A DNA stretch of 64,000 nucleotides, taken from Endomychus coccineus. Its lineage: Eukaryota; Arthropoda; Insecta; Coleoptera; Endomychidae. A model generated the notes under the pieces. It was not told the DNA's origin. It made no database searches and saw nothing but the letters and a program-made list of their open reading frames with translations. Below, piece by piece: positions 41,826 to 53,960 of this stretch. Position 1 is the first letter of the stretch. Each line of letters starts with the position of its first letter. The stretch is taken from the NCBI GenBank assembly GCA_958510875.1, contig OY294067.1, positions 254,449,736-254,513,735 on the forward strand, written 5' to 3'. A program made the position numbers and the translations under genes.

Positions 41826-44040
41826 AAGTAAAAAAAGTTTTATTCATGCCCCGCCCCTTCAAATATCTATATCGTGGTACCGAATCATACACCCCTGAGC
41901 TCGAATTGTATATCTGCGCATATACTGCGCGTACACCTAAGTGAAGATGCTGTTCCTAATCTTATTATTTTCTCCTCTTTAAAAACGTAACGCTTATGGT
42001 GATTGTTTTATCAGTTTATTATAAATAAAAATATTTAGTCAAAAAATCCATTTTTTATTCAATATATCTAGCACCCTCGAAAAAAACCTTGGTAGCAATT
42101 ACAATGAAATTTTTGAGAAATTCCCCATAACCGACGTTGTAGTCAGGGTTGCCGATCACCAGGTGCATTATAGAATATTTTAAACATCATATTCGGGTTT
42201 AGCTCCTTGTGTGGTACCCAAGGTTACTACCTACAGGTAAATTATCGGCATTTTTAAGCATCATGTTTGTGTTCAGCACTCTCGAAAACTCCTGAGTAAC
42301 CAGATAATTTCAGTGCTTATTTTCAGTTATATAATTGGATAAATCATCTCCAGAGAATGGCATAAAAATGTCAATTTTTCACTTGTTAAAATTCAGAACA
42401 AAATTTCCAAGAACATCCAACACCCCACATTTTTTCACTCGACTTCCTGAATCGAATCAACCAAATTAAATTAAAAATAATTAAAATCCGTTGATTCGTT
42501 CAAAAGTTCCAGTGTAATGCTTTATTTTCTCGACTATTAAATGTATTTGCAAAGATCTTCAGAAAATAACTCCTGGATAAACCTGACGTCAATATAGTTC
42601 CATAAAGATTTCTAAGCATACAGGAGAACCTCTAAGATCATGAGCGCTTGTGGCCTTCTATATGCACCAACTTGTTCCTCTTGAGTTGTTTGAAATACCA
42701 TTATCGAGGAATATACTACTTGTATTACTTGTGCGAGAAATGTAAATAGACAACGATAAGTAGATGAACATTCCTTTTTGGATTCTTGCTCATTACAATT
42801 TCGTTTTAGTTCGGGAAAAATTTTTTTCTTCAGAAAAAAGTCCTTTTTTTTAATCAAATTCCACAGATTAGAATCGCCACGAGATTATGGTGGGCGCGGT
42901 GTCTTAAATACCTAATAGGAACGGCTGCTATGGAGAGGCATGTGTTAATAATGCCTTCTGCTTTCATAAACAGTCCATCATCATTAGCGTTTTTTAGTAA
43001 ATTCTTCATGAACAACAAATAAGTGAATCGCGCGCGATGTATTCCATTGGTCTCTTATACCGATGTCCAAAAATACCATCATTAATAATATTGATGAAGT
43101 GATTAAAAAAACGTTAGCATTACTTATATCTACAAATATAAATGGTTGCCTTTTGACAAAAAATTTTCATTTGTATTTATTCCTCCGCAAATGTATTCTA
43201 TAGTAACGAAAATGAGAACTTTTTCGTTTTACTAATTTGGACAATGATAATCGGGGCTGCAATGTCGATGCTGACAATAATGAAACCAATTAAATTTTTC
43301 AAGAGAAAACTGTCCTCAGGTTTTTGAAATATCGTGCAAGATGCCTACTCTTGGAAAATTAAAATATAGAACACTCCGAAGTTTTAACTGTTACAAATCG
43401 TGGAACACCTCTCTAAAATGGCAACTTTCCATGAAACGTGTAAACAGAAATAATCAATTGAGTCTAAGAAACCAATCAACTAAGAGATTTTGTTTGTTTA
43501 AGGCAGTAATGTATTTTTCCCCCAGTAAATTCAATGTAAATATATTTCCAAGTTAGCAGTGAACATGTCTAACCTCACCAAAATGAGTTGTTGCGCTTTA
43601 GTAACTTTCTCTCTATCGCATTTTCTTCCTTATTCCTCACTCGCTTCGTGAGGATAATAGAAGTTTAAGCGAAAATGGTTTTTCTTCGAACATAAATTTA
43701 ATACCGTATTAGAGCTTACAGGTAGGTGCCGCTGTTAAGGCTATTATGAAACCGGTATTTATCTTGATAAAACTAATTTATATCAAGATTATGTTAAATT
43801 TTATGATTAATTATGTAACTTGATCAAACTGAATAACATTTAATTAGTACGCTCTAGGCGCAACTTAATCTTGTTAATAATAAATAATTATTTATTTTCC
43901 TCCAATTAACCAGCCGTTAACAGGAAAGTTCGATAAGTTTGAAGATAGTACAAGCTTACGCAAATTCTCCAAAGAATTCACTACCTCCAGTTTTGTTCAT
44001 TCACCACGATTCTCTTGTAGATATGAGGTACGTCTTGAAA
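41826..44040. other. Mostly unassigned sequence
   Basis: Contains dispersed repeat copy 2 (42150-42540). Otherwise AT-rich, with no supported gene. Confidence 0.35.
42150..42540 (-). repeat. Dispersed repeat, copy 2
   Basis: Inverse of 29283-29600 with scattered substitutions and an insertion of about 70 bp near 42190-42250. It lies outside both Helitron ends. Confidence 0.6.
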
Positions 44041-44044
44041 GAGT

Positions 44045-44310
44045 AAATCAGCAGTGGCGGCTTGTGAGTTATGAAAGGGTGGACACAAGAAAAAATCGCT
44101 ATTTTGACTTAAAATAGTGTCATATACTTCCTTTGCGATAACAGCTCTGTTATTCCCAGCTGACGTTTTCTGTCTTTTTCTAGCAGGTCTTAATTATTGC
44201 GTTATTGATTGTCATTTTCAGTATAATTTCAAATTTGGATAATTTGCTGCTGGAATTGTCCAATTGCCTTTTGCAGTTGAGCACTGTCAATCCCTCGCAT
44301 TTGAGTCTAA
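44045..44310 (-). pseudogene. Possible hAT transposase fragment and terminus
   Basis: CAGTGGCGGCTTGTG (44050 on) resembles a hAT terminal inverted repeat. The minus strand just inward reads RGIDSAQLQKAIGQFQQQII, similar to the RGID....I..F...I segment of hAT transposases, with stops. No matching second end was seen. Confidence 0.35.
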
Positions 44311-44589
44311 TTAAATAATGTTTCAACATGTGGCACTTCTGTCTACAATTTTGGTCTCTTTTAATTTTTCCCTAAAATGCATATTTTTACTGAAAATCCA
44401 AAAAATCAGTGGAAGGTGACAATTTGCGAAATTCCTTTGACGCTCTCTAGTGGGAAATGCACTCACTACCGGAAAATCAAAATCGCCAATCTAATTGGAA
44501 ATTTATTGCTCTACAACTTTAATCTCCTGTGATTTTTCACCAAAATGCATAGTTTCAGCTCTAAGTGCAAGAAATCAAATCATATATAT
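44311..44589. other. Unassigned sequence
   Basis: Two related blocks (TTTTTCCCTAAAATGCATA and TTTTTCACCAAAATGCATA) suggest an old duplication; nothing else is seen. Confidence 0.3.
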
Positions 44590-46262
44590 TGTTATGATTT
44601 CATTTCCTACATAACATAAAATGATAGAATTTGAAGTTACTGAAACATTAAAAATAGCACAGATCAAAAAATATATAAAATATGGAATTAAAAACATTGT
44701 TTACAGTTAAATCATAAGTAGTATGAGATATTAAACATTGTATAATAACATAAACCAAAATGTAAAATAGTGAATAAGAAGTGTAAAGAAGAAACAGTGA
44801 AAGTGGATAAACGTACAGTGATACGAAAGAGGAAATCATAATTAAAATGATTCAAAGACTATCAGAAGATAGCACAAACTAGTAAAATAAGTAATAGATT
44901 TAAGATAGTATTAAGAATTTGGAGTTCTACAATGTTATATAAATGTTATTTATATTTAAAAATTATGTATTAGATTTAAGCAATGTCAAATGTCAAAATT
45001 GACATAAGAATTAGAATAATCAAGTTAATAGGAACCTAATCATAGGCTATCATATATCAAAATATGTGGAAAAATGTTGGCAATATCAATTTAAATAGCA
45101 GAATGCCCCATCACTTTAAATAATTTGAAAATCTTCAATATTTCAAAATTTCAAGAATACTCAATTTCATTGGTCGATACAAAATTAGATATTTCAAATC
45201 ATAACAATTAGAAAGTTCTGTCAGATCCAACAATGGGAATAGCATCCTCGATGTGGAAAGGAAGTACCTTATTGGTTGAATCTGACATAAGCTGGCGTCC
45301 TTTTGTGGGTCCTATAAAAAGGAAACAGGAAAGGAAGCTAGACAGTTTGCATTTACATCTGACACTGAAAGTGTGTCCAGCAGCTCAATTTCCATAACCT
45401 TAGTATTTGGTAACATCGGAGAACTGAAACAGTCTCTGTAGCTTCGACAAGTTAACATAACCGAAGCAAATAAATTATTCCTACGAAGCAAGTAGTGTTC
45501 AAGAGTCTTCGTATCAACGTTTAAGGTTATAATAACCACAGTTATTCCAGTAGCATCGTAGAATATTCAATCTTCGATAGCCGTTCCAGTTTATCAAAGA
45601 AGAAGTTTTATATCTTGAAAGAATAAAACAATTAACAATTATTAACACAAGTTCCTGAACTATAAAGAAGTATCAACGTAGTTTACATGTGTATGTGTCA
45701 TAGCAGAGTATTGTTTTTAAAGTGAATAATCAAATAACCAAGAAGACATATAAAATAAACAGAACATTGCCAACATTCTTTCTAGTATTATTGGATATAT
45801 CTAAAAGTAAGTTTATTTATAATATCCTCATTGTATTTGTGTCTCTGAATGTAAGATTGGCATTTGTAAGCAAGTATTAATTGTAAGTAGTTTGAGGTTA
45901 TAATAGAAACATAGAAAATTTAAAAATACAAAGAACTATTGTCAACATAGGAATTTCAGAACATAAATTTAAATTGAATAATTTTGTAACCATAAAAACA
46001 GATTCATAAACAAATTGAAATATAAATTTTTAATATTCAAACAAAGTATTGTGTTTAATTCCATATAATACAAATCATTCATTCAAATCAATAAAAACAA
46101 ATCAAATTGAAAATTCAAATCAAAATAAAAAGCTAGCCGGAATAAATAAAATAAAATAAAAATTAATATTCAAAATATAATTCATTATCATTAAATAAAC
46201 TCAGGTGAGTTTATTTTGTATTCATTGTCAATCAAAACTCAGTAAAGAGTTTATTCTCAACA
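44590..46262 (+). repeat. Candidate long LTR with promoter (solo or single)
   Basis: The stretch can be read as TGTTATGATT...TTCTCAACA (TG...CA). It contains a TATA-like CCTATAAAAAGGAAACAGG at about 45309, followed by AATAAAATAAAATAAA-type signals near 46150, and it is followed by TGTCACCACAACGTGGGGC, a leader-like sequence common right after insect LTRs. No second copy is in the window, so the borders are unproven. Confidence 0.35.
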
Positions 46263-46497
46263 ATTGTCACCACAACGTGGGGCAATTGAAACTCATTAGA
46301 GCTTTTATAATAATACATATACTTTATTTTTCACGCCTCTTAGCGGAAAAACGGAAAATTATAAGAAAATTCAAAAGACCTATATAAATCGGAAACTGTC
46401 CGCTCTAGAACTTTTTATGAAGGTAACTTTTTGCCAAAATGTATAATTTTTGCCAAAAATGCAAAAAACCATGAAAAAACGCGAAAATTGATATAGT

Positions 46498-46915
46498 ATG
46501 CAGGTTCTCCGGATAAGGGCACGGAGCGGCAGTATCTCGGCAATGGTGAAACCTGGAGGTTTGGAAAAAAAATTCTGGTTCCAGCTTTATGGTTGTCCGG
46601 CGCATTATAACCGAAACGTACGTCAGCATTTAGAAGAGCAATATCACAATCGTGTTATTGGAGGAGGAAGTTTATTTCCCTGGTCGGCGAGTTCGCCGGA
46701 TCTAACTTGCTTAGATTTTTACCTATGAGGTAGACTGAAAGACTTGGTTTTTTGAGAGAAAGCAACAACCAGGGAAAATATGATGAAAAAATACGAAATG
46801 TCACTGGGAGCGGGTCCATGGCTGAAATTGAAGCAGCTGTTTATTCTACCGAAATAAGATTAAATAAATGCATCGAGAATGATGGGAGACCTTTTGAGCA
46901 TCTGTGAGTTATTTG
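46498..46915 (+). pseudogene. DDE (IS630/mariner-type) transposase C-terminal relic
   Basis: The plus strand reads FQLYGCPAHYNRNVRQHLEE, HNRVIGGGSLFPWSASSPDL and CLDFYL, then after a stop GRLKDLVF, later GSGSMAEIEAAVYSTEIRLN and CIENDGRPFEHL. The order D/YGCPAHY, WPARSPDLT.LDFYLWG.LK and a final GG.FEHL is that of a Tc1/mariner-superfamily transposase. The catalytic Asp of DGCPAHY is changed to Tyr. The N-terminal half is not recognisable. Confidence 0.7.
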
Positions 46916-47694
46916 TGGTTGAACTTTAAGTAATTATAAGTGTTTTGTGCATCTTTTCTTTCATCGCTATTACTGACATTCCTTTGGCCCGTTGGCCTTT
47001 AAACACGCTTCAAAACTAGTTTTGAACCAGTCCTAAGACTGAATCAACTGAACAGGAAGGCTCGACGTGTTAACAATGTTGTGTTTAGTGGGTCTTAATT
47101 CAAATTACATCGGTTACCATGGCTATGTGATTTGTTTTCCTCGCAAAGATAACTTGATCCGATAGAAGTACTCGAATTTTTAACATTTCCTCCTGTAAAT
47201 CGAGAACGGATGGAGATATCGCGATGCGGTTTCCACTGAAAATTAGCTCCGCTTATGATGGCTAAGGGTCTGTCAAGTACCCATTCTATTAAACTTTTTT
47301 CCAAAAATCATGAAAATGTGCCAATAAATCATACTTGAAATAGGTACACTTCATAACGTTCTCCGGAACATAGTTTTGGGCGTAAGAATTGCATGCGCTC
47401 AACGTTCGGAATAGAATAATGCACTGACTTAAATGCCAATTTCCTTGTGTTTATCTTAGTGGTTAGACGCGCACGGTGATGGTTGAGTGGGAACGTGCCC
47501 TTGTGCCCTTTAGTACCAGCTGCCACTGTAAATTAGAAACTGTAGGAGCACAGTTTTCCTGAACTGATTCCATGATGTTCCATTATACCTTGAGTTTGAA
47601 CATGGATCGGTGCTATAACAATATATTATTCATTTGATGTTTTGAATTCATATTACCATGTAGTTCAACCTCACTGTCGCTTTATTTGCAAACG
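46916..47694. other. Unassigned stretch
   Basis: Short frames on the minus strand (47095-47526) show no recognisable motif. Confidence 0.3.
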
Positions 47695-48160
47695 GTATTT
47701 CCTCGGCAAATAAGGATAATGTAGATGTAATAATGTAGCATTCACTGTTCTTGCAGTGAAATGTACATTGGTAAAGATAGTCGTACAGTAGCTACTGGTG
47801 TGGGAGAATATGAGCGTTCTATAAGTCTTCGTGACACCGGCGAAACATAAGCTTGACACCATATAAAGTCCTAGCTTCTTCCCAAATTTCCATCGGCGAA
47901 AAATGCTTTAAGCAATAGAATACCTGAAGCACACGAATAGTATAAACGGTGACTCTGGATATTTTTTACTTCCCCAACATTCAGAAGTCCATCATTGGAT
48001 ATTCCACATGATCACACAACGGCAAGGTTGTTCATCACCGGAACAAAGATAGTGCACTATGTGGCGTGAAATTTTCACATAATACCGCTGCAGAAACCAG
48101 AAGAATCAGTTTCTGTTCAAACCACAAGCTTGGCCTGAAGATGGCACCTCGAGTCCGTTT
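47695..48160 (+). pseudogene. PLE family 2 relic (GIY-YIG nuclease end)
   Basis: Aligns by eye with 25195-25670: CTTGCAGTGAAATGTACATTGGT corresponds to the VYIG region, CAGTAGCTACT, CTTCGTGACACC, CGGCGAAAAAT, ACGGTGACTC.GGATATT, CACATGATC.CACAACGGCA and GGCCTGAAGATGGCACC (start of the hammerhead) follow in the same order. Many indels; no intact frame. Confidence 0.65.
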
Positions 48161-49320
48161 CTTTTTATTCACTTCAAAAACTGTACTTGGAAAAATGAAT
48201 TTTCTGGCTGTAGAAATGCATTAAATTTTCCGAAAAAAACAAGCGCGGCACAAAATTTCTGAATTACCTTCCGATTCGAATGCAGAAAACCGCCTCAATT
48301 CATCCAACATCGCCTGTGATGGAAGGGGAAATGCTTTATTTCCTCATCAATTAAGAAGGCCTTAAAAATTAAAACTACTTCAAGTTCATCATGAAATTAG
48401 TTGAATAATTGAAAGTATTTAACTAAATCCATCTTAACGATACGAAAGAGAAAAGTCACGTGATCAATTGATCATAGCTTTTTTCTACATTACTTCTCCG
48501 TAATCTGTTTGAAATATGATTGCTTCATTGCCTGTCTCTGCCGAAACAAGTCACTTTAGCTTTATTTAATAATACAAACCTGAATAATGCTAGCATTCAG
48601 AGAGATACCGCGTAGTGTAAAAAGAACCGAACAAATTCGGATGTAACCTCGTTAGATAAAGCTCATTAAAATACCTTTTATGTCATAAAAGAATGTTCAC
48701 AAAGGTTTCATAATATGATATGCTAGTTGAGATGATACTGCTAATTTATTTCTCGTCGGAAGTCGTTTCGTGAATTCATAGGAAACTGTTCAGGTTTTCT
48801 GGTTTCAAAAGCGCAGTTGCGAGCAAGATATCCGATGTTTGGGCATTATATTAAATGAGGGTTTTCCGCAACTCTAGGTTAAAATCCTAAGAATAAAGAG
48901 GTAGAACTTTGGTTCTAGTTTTCATAAAATGAATTAATCAAAAACCTATACTCCTTTCAATAATGATATTGTTCTCTAGAAGTATCCCCACATTGTAAAA
49001 TATATCACTGTGTTTGAATGGTTTAAGCAGTATATCCAGATGATTAAGAATAAAACTGAATCTATTCAAAATTTAGAGATTAAATTCGGTTTTAAATACA
49101 AAAAATCATCGGCAAACCATGATCATAATTTGAAATATTTCAACAAACATCAGAAATACTCCACTGAAACTAGTTTATCTACAACATGTATGGTTGAGAA
49201 AAAGAGGAATCTAACAATACTACCACCTTCTTCGGTAGGGAGTTGGTTTGCATGATAGCTTCTTCATCTGTCGACCCAGTTCCATACCTGAATCGCGACT
49301 GAGATATTTTCGATACATTG
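48161..49320. other. Unassigned stretch
   Basis: One 81-codon frame at 49010-49255 has no recognisable motif. Otherwise AT-rich. Confidence 0.3.
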
Positions 49321-49324
49321 TAAA

Positions 49325-49640
49325 AATATCGCAAGCGAAAGGGTTCAAATATTCATTAGGCAGAACATATGATAGTGTGGACCAGAATATTTTAATGAAT
49401 TAATTGGAAACCCATGGTTTAAGCGTGTACCTATCAAATGGTTCCAGATTATACCTATCAAATTGCTACCAATATGTAATCAGCAAAGATGAATTAGAAA
49501 ATCTAGTTAGGTCAGACAAATTGAAAATATACAAAGGAGTAGCTCATGGATACGTGTTTGAACCCCTTTTGTATATATTATATACAAATGATCTATCTTA
49601 TCACCTGCAGGAAAGTTCTGAATAGTTTGCTTACTCATCG
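49325..49640 (+). pseudogene. LINE reverse transcriptase fragment
   Basis: Reads RTYDSVDQNILMN (motif A region, normally AFD.VDH.IL), LETHGLSVYLSNGSR, then GVAHGYVFEPLLYILYTNDL (motif B region, normally GVPQGSVLGPLLFILYINDL) and a degraded motif C (FAYSS where FADDT is usual). It is a jockey/CR1-type RT with two stops. Confidence 0.6.
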
Positions 49641-50084
49641 ATTACACTTTCAGTTACTTTCTCTGATGCACTTGACATGAGGCTCGTTGACACTCTATCA
49701 ACGGCAAAAGTAGATGGTTCTCTGAAGACAATTTGAAAATTAACTGTGACTAACTGCCATGCTTAGGTAAAGTCTACTCTAAGATATGGAATTGTTTTTT
49801 GGGGCAGATAGGGTGACGTTCAGAGGAGGGTTCGCACTTCAAAAAGATATTTGGGATTTGAATCAAAAAATTTCAAGAATTAATACGAATTTGAAATAAG
49901 TAAAACAGCTGAAAGAGTGGAAATACGTGAAATTTTATTAAATTTTTCAGGAATATTTATGTTAGGGGATGGTATGTCACGGATATTATATGACTCTCAA
50001 TGTATCAGCTGTATGTCTTGTAGACGTTACCTGTTACCTTGCTGCGGAATTGTATATACACAAACATTCTGGACTATGATAATT

Positions 50085-50235
50085 CTCCATTATTGTATGG
50101 ATATGTCTGTCATGTAAATTGTATCTGATTATATTAGCTGTGAAAACGTCAAAATATGTTGAAATTCATGCTGTTTGGAATTGAGTTTCAAACGATATTT
50201 CGTTATGATTGAGTGAGCGAGTAACGAGGTAAATG
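50085..50235 (+). repeat. Dispersed repeat (second copy at 61265-61500)
   Basis: Shares GATTATATTAGCTGT, AAAACGTCAAAAT, GAATTGAGTTT and a GAGTGAG-type motif in the same order with 61265-61500. Unknown family, non-coding. Confidence 0.45.
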
Positions 50236-50469
50236 ATAATATATTTATAATAGCTTCAAGCCAAAGTAAGATGTAACGTGAATGTAAAAAATAGGAGAGG
50301 CGAAGTTTAGCTTATGCTACTCATACTTAACCTCCAACTAAAATAAAATGAAGAGAAAGACTTAAAAGAAAGTATATACTTATCGAATTTGAAACTACCA
50401 AGAAAAAACGGAATAAATAATAATCTAATAATCTATGTTTATTACAGAGAAAAGAAATAGATGTATGCA

Positions 50470-51390
50470 ATATTAAATAAAATATTTCACAAATTGCAAT
50501 ATGTTACTAGCTGTTCTTTTTGTAAGTCCAGTAGCGTCGATTTAGGTTTCCTCTTCAGAAAACCTTCTGAACCTGTTTTGAACGCAGGGAGTATAGAATT
50601 ACATATTTCAACTGCATTGTAGGGGAAATATTTATTCGATCCAGCAAGACTAAATTCAGGTCTAAATTGTAATTATGACGTCTACAGCGGGCATGCAAAC
50701 TTACTCTATATATTAGTCTACTTTTAAGGTACGGGAGAGTGAAGGGGGAAAGTACACGAAATGCCAACGAGCTCATATGATATCTGAACAAATTTTCGAT
50801 CTCAGACCAGCCTAGATTGTTGATTTTAGCTGATCATATTTACGGAGACCAAAAACAAATCTACAACAGTAGTTTTGTATTTTTTTGAAGGCGATATTTA
50901 GTAGTTTGAAGCAAGCAATGGAAATAGAAAACTAAGCCGTAGCTAAGGATAGATAACACTAAACGTTCACAAAGTTTTTTCTTCGAACTGAAACTTAATA
51001 ATTTTCTGTCTCATGACAAGGCAGAACTTTTTAACCAATAACGTTATATACTCCTCGAAGCGTAGTTTGCAGTCAAACATCACTCCAAGATTTCTAGCGC
51101 TTTTTGAAGCTTTCAGAACCTGGCTCTGAATCTCAAGCCTTATGTCAGTATCTTCCTCCACATCAGTCATCAGACCAGAATTAAAGATAATATGGCAGCA
51201 TTTGCTCGGGTTCAAAGTCAGATTACGAGCATTTGAGATAATATAGAGTTGGGCCTAATAGCAACCCCTGTGGCATCCCGGACGTTACCTCTGAAGCGTC
51301 CGATAGCTCACCGATGAGCTCAACCCTCTGCCATCGATTATTTAGATTGCGAAAGAATCACACCGCCGTGTAATATGAGCCGAGAACACA
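50470..51390 (-). pseudogene. LINE reverse transcriptase relic lacking the catalytic block
   Basis: The minus strand reads FFRNLNNRWQRVELIGELSD and GMPQGLLLGPTLYYL (motif B), then in another frame NARNLTLNPSKCCHIIFNSG and SARNLGVMFDCKLRFEEYI (post-palm), and near the end FRPEFSLAGSNKYFPYNAVE and ILPAFKTGSEGFLKRKPKST (C-terminal domain). It is a jockey/CR1-like element. The segment that should carry FADD, about 55 residues, is missing at about 51245-51255. Confidence 0.7.
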
Positions 51391-51392
51391 TT

Positions 51393-51608
51393 AACCTTAA
51401 CTGGTTGCAATACTGAATTTTCGAACCTTAACTGGTCGCAATACTGAATTTTCGCACCTTAACGGGTTGCAATATCAAATTTTCGAACCTTAACTGGTTG
51501 CAATACTAAATTTTCGAACCTTAACGGGTTGCAATACTAAATTTTCGAACCTTAACTGGTGGCAATAATGAATTTTCGAACCTTAACTGGTTGTGATATC
51601 AAATGTTA
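51393..51608 (+). repeat. 31-bp minisatellite, seven units
   Basis: The unit is AACCTTAACTGGTTGCAATA followed by CTGAATTTTCG; starts at 51393, 51424, 51455, 51486, 51517, 51548 and 51579, with a few substitutions and a last partial unit. It lies between two LINE relics in opposite orientation. Confidence 0.9.
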
Positions 51609-51859
51609 CGTTGAGATTTATTTGTAAAACTTGATATGTTTTGATAATGGAATGTTTTGTTTATTTGTTTTATTGAATAGGTATTACACAGTATTGAGAG
51701 CTATTTCTGAAGGGACTCGAATGTATAGATATATATTATTTAAGCTACTTCAGAGAGTAAGTAGTAAGAAATATTTTTTGGGGAATGAAATGCTTACCAA
51801 ACATAGTTTACAAGTATTTACGAGGTAGTGATCTTTATCGGCAATAATCGGGAAATATT

Positions 51860-52096
51860 CAGGGAGTTTTTAGAGAAACATGATCATGGCACAAGGTACA
51901 AAAGCAACCATAAGTGCAAGAAATTAGATTAAACGTACCTACAAAAAACTTTGAGTTCACTACCCTGAAAATATTCAATAAAATGCCCCCATCACTGAAA
52001 GAACTGCCTATTTTAATCTTGAAAGATAAGTTAAAAAAGTACTCATATATGAAGAATATTATTTGCTTAATGATTCTTTTACTGATTCGCACATAG
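51860..52096 (+). pseudogene. LINE reverse transcriptase C-terminal tip
   Basis: Reads HDHGTRYKSNHKCKKL, then after a frameshift RLNVPTKNFEFTTLKIFNKM and PPSLKELPILILKDKLKKY. This matches the usual closing region of jockey/CR1-type RTs (H.TR.......P......Y....FN.LP..I......FK..LK.Y). Confidence 0.55.
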
Positions 52097-52660
52097 ATTT
52101 TTTACAAGTGTTCTATTGCAAGTTTGAAGGATAATTTGTTCAATTTTAACTGTACTTATATTTCATTTTATTATATAATGATATACTCTTCGCGATGAAT
52201 TGAGAAGAGTATATTGCATTTGCTCGAGCTGTTTCTAAAATTGCAAAAGAAATTCCTTCAGCATAGTATTTTTCATCGAATTTTAAGCATCTTTGCAAGA
52301 AATCCGTCTGTCTGGATGTACGTCATGAAATTTGTCCTCACGATAACTAAAAAACGGAAGGACCTATCATATTCAAATGTTGACAAAAAATTGTTTGCTG
52401 TTCCGTGACGTACCCTATTATTTTCCACTGAACTAGCCTGGCGTAATAAACACACCCTTTCCAGAACGTTTGAAAATTTAGAAAATCATTACTCTCGAAG
52501 TATACATTAATCGGGCCAAAACTTTTACAGTAAATTTAGGTTAATTTGAAATTGCTTCCAATCAAATTTCAATAAAATTATTCAACAACAACAAACAAAC
52601 AAAAAACAATTATCATAGTAAACTTGAACTTACATCGTACTTCAACAGTTCATATAATAT
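52097..52660. other. Unassigned stretch
   Basis: No recognisable feature apart from short A-rich runs. Confidence 0.3.
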
Positions 52661-52735
52661 TGTATCGGCATTTCGGTCTAAGAGCTAGAATATTCAGCTG
52701 TCACGGAGTAGATACGGGTTCGATTCCCAGAAGCG
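52661..52735 (+). other. tRNA-like sequence, probably a SINE head or tRNA pseudogene
   Basis: GGGTTCGATTCCC (52716-52728) is a good internal B box with a 3-bp T stem. Upstream, TTCGGTCTAAGAGCTAGAAT resembles the D-arm/A-box region of a leucine-type tRNA. Acceptor and anticodon stems do not form, so it is not a functional tRNA. Confidence 0.4.
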
Positions 52736-52984
52736 TAAAATTTCTTATAATACATCTTCCTCGAAACATCAATTAATTTGAACAGTATTCAGTTGTGTAA
52801 TTGAGGCCACGAGAAGGGTGTATATGTTGAAGGACCTAGGTCACTGGACCAAAATGAACTACTCTCGTATACACTGAGCGATTTTAAATCAGGCTCTAAA
52901 TCTCCAAATGCCCCATACTAGAAATGAAGCAAGATAGCATGATCCCAGCTATATGTCTCATTTCTCCCAAAATCTTTATCCCGG

Positions 52985-53960
52985 ATGGAGGAGATTAGCG
53001 TAACGAAACTTTCACCCTACTGTATGGTTCACAGATGGGTTCAAGGTAGGTCAAGCTTCTGGGGAGGTAGTGTACCTGAAAAGGTCAAAGATCACTATCT
53101 CAGTTACTCTAGGCGCTTACTGCACGGTTTTTCAGGTAGAGGTCTACGCAATATTGACTTGTGCCATGGAAAACCTGAGAAGAAACTTTATAAATAGGCG
53201 CATATATATTGGAACAGACAGCTGACCGATTCTGGGAGCACTCAAATTACCCAGAGTCACATTAAGGCTTGTCAAAGAATGCAAAGATACACTAGCTGAA
53301 CTAGTCAGGAGAAATGAAGTGTAACTCATCTGGGTCCCTGGACACAGTGGAGTTGAAGGAAGTGAAATAGCCGACTCCCTGGGCTGGCGAGGGTCGTCCG
53401 GTGCCGCTGTCGGAAAAGAGCCAACGGTCGCTTTATAAAATTTCGTGGGGGGTCTCGCCTTTCTGGGCCAACTGAACAAAGAATGGTCTGAGCTGTGGCG
53501 AGCATCACCACGCATGAGGTAGGCCAATCTCTTCATCATAGAGCCTCTCAAAGAAACGCCTTTCTCTGAACAGAATGGACATCAGAAAGATTACTGGAAC
53601 CCTAAGCAGTCACTGTCGTCTTAACAAACACCTTCATACTATGGGCATCGCAGATGATCCTATGTATAGGAAATGCAGAGAGGCGGAAGAAACTGCCTCT
53701 CATATCCTGTTGGAATGCCCTGCATTGGCATCCCCAGGTATCGTCACTCCGGGGTATCAAAATTACTCCCAGAAGAAATTATGGGAACCAGTTTTCGGAA
53801 TATTCTGGTTTTTTGGCGGGCCAAAAACCTGCTACAATAGAATAGGCGCTTGACCACGGCTTCTGACGGTGCACATTGGCTCAACTGAGTGACCTAAGTG
53901 CATTTGGGGGGTAAGCCTCCTCCCCCAAATGATGTTGGTGATAGTTGTGTAAAGATAATG
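52985..53960 (+). pseudogene. Non-LTR retrotransposon RNase H and C-terminal domain
   Basis: Reads FTDGFKVGQASGE (RNase H DG block, near 53028), IGTDS near 53210, LVKECKDTLAELVRRNEV, WVPGHSGVEGSEIADSL (WxPGH..EGNExAD block, near 53330) and then a C-terminal cysteine motif region HCRLNKHLHTMGIADDPMYR and EETASHILLECPAL. Elements of the I/R1/LOA groups have this RNase H plus cysteine-rich tail. Several stops and frameshifts are present. The 3' UTR seems to run to about 53960. Confidence 0.75.

Noticed and set aside
52661..52735. Functional tRNA gene.
   Set aside because: Only the T arm and part of the D arm can be formed; acceptor and anticodon stems do not pair.
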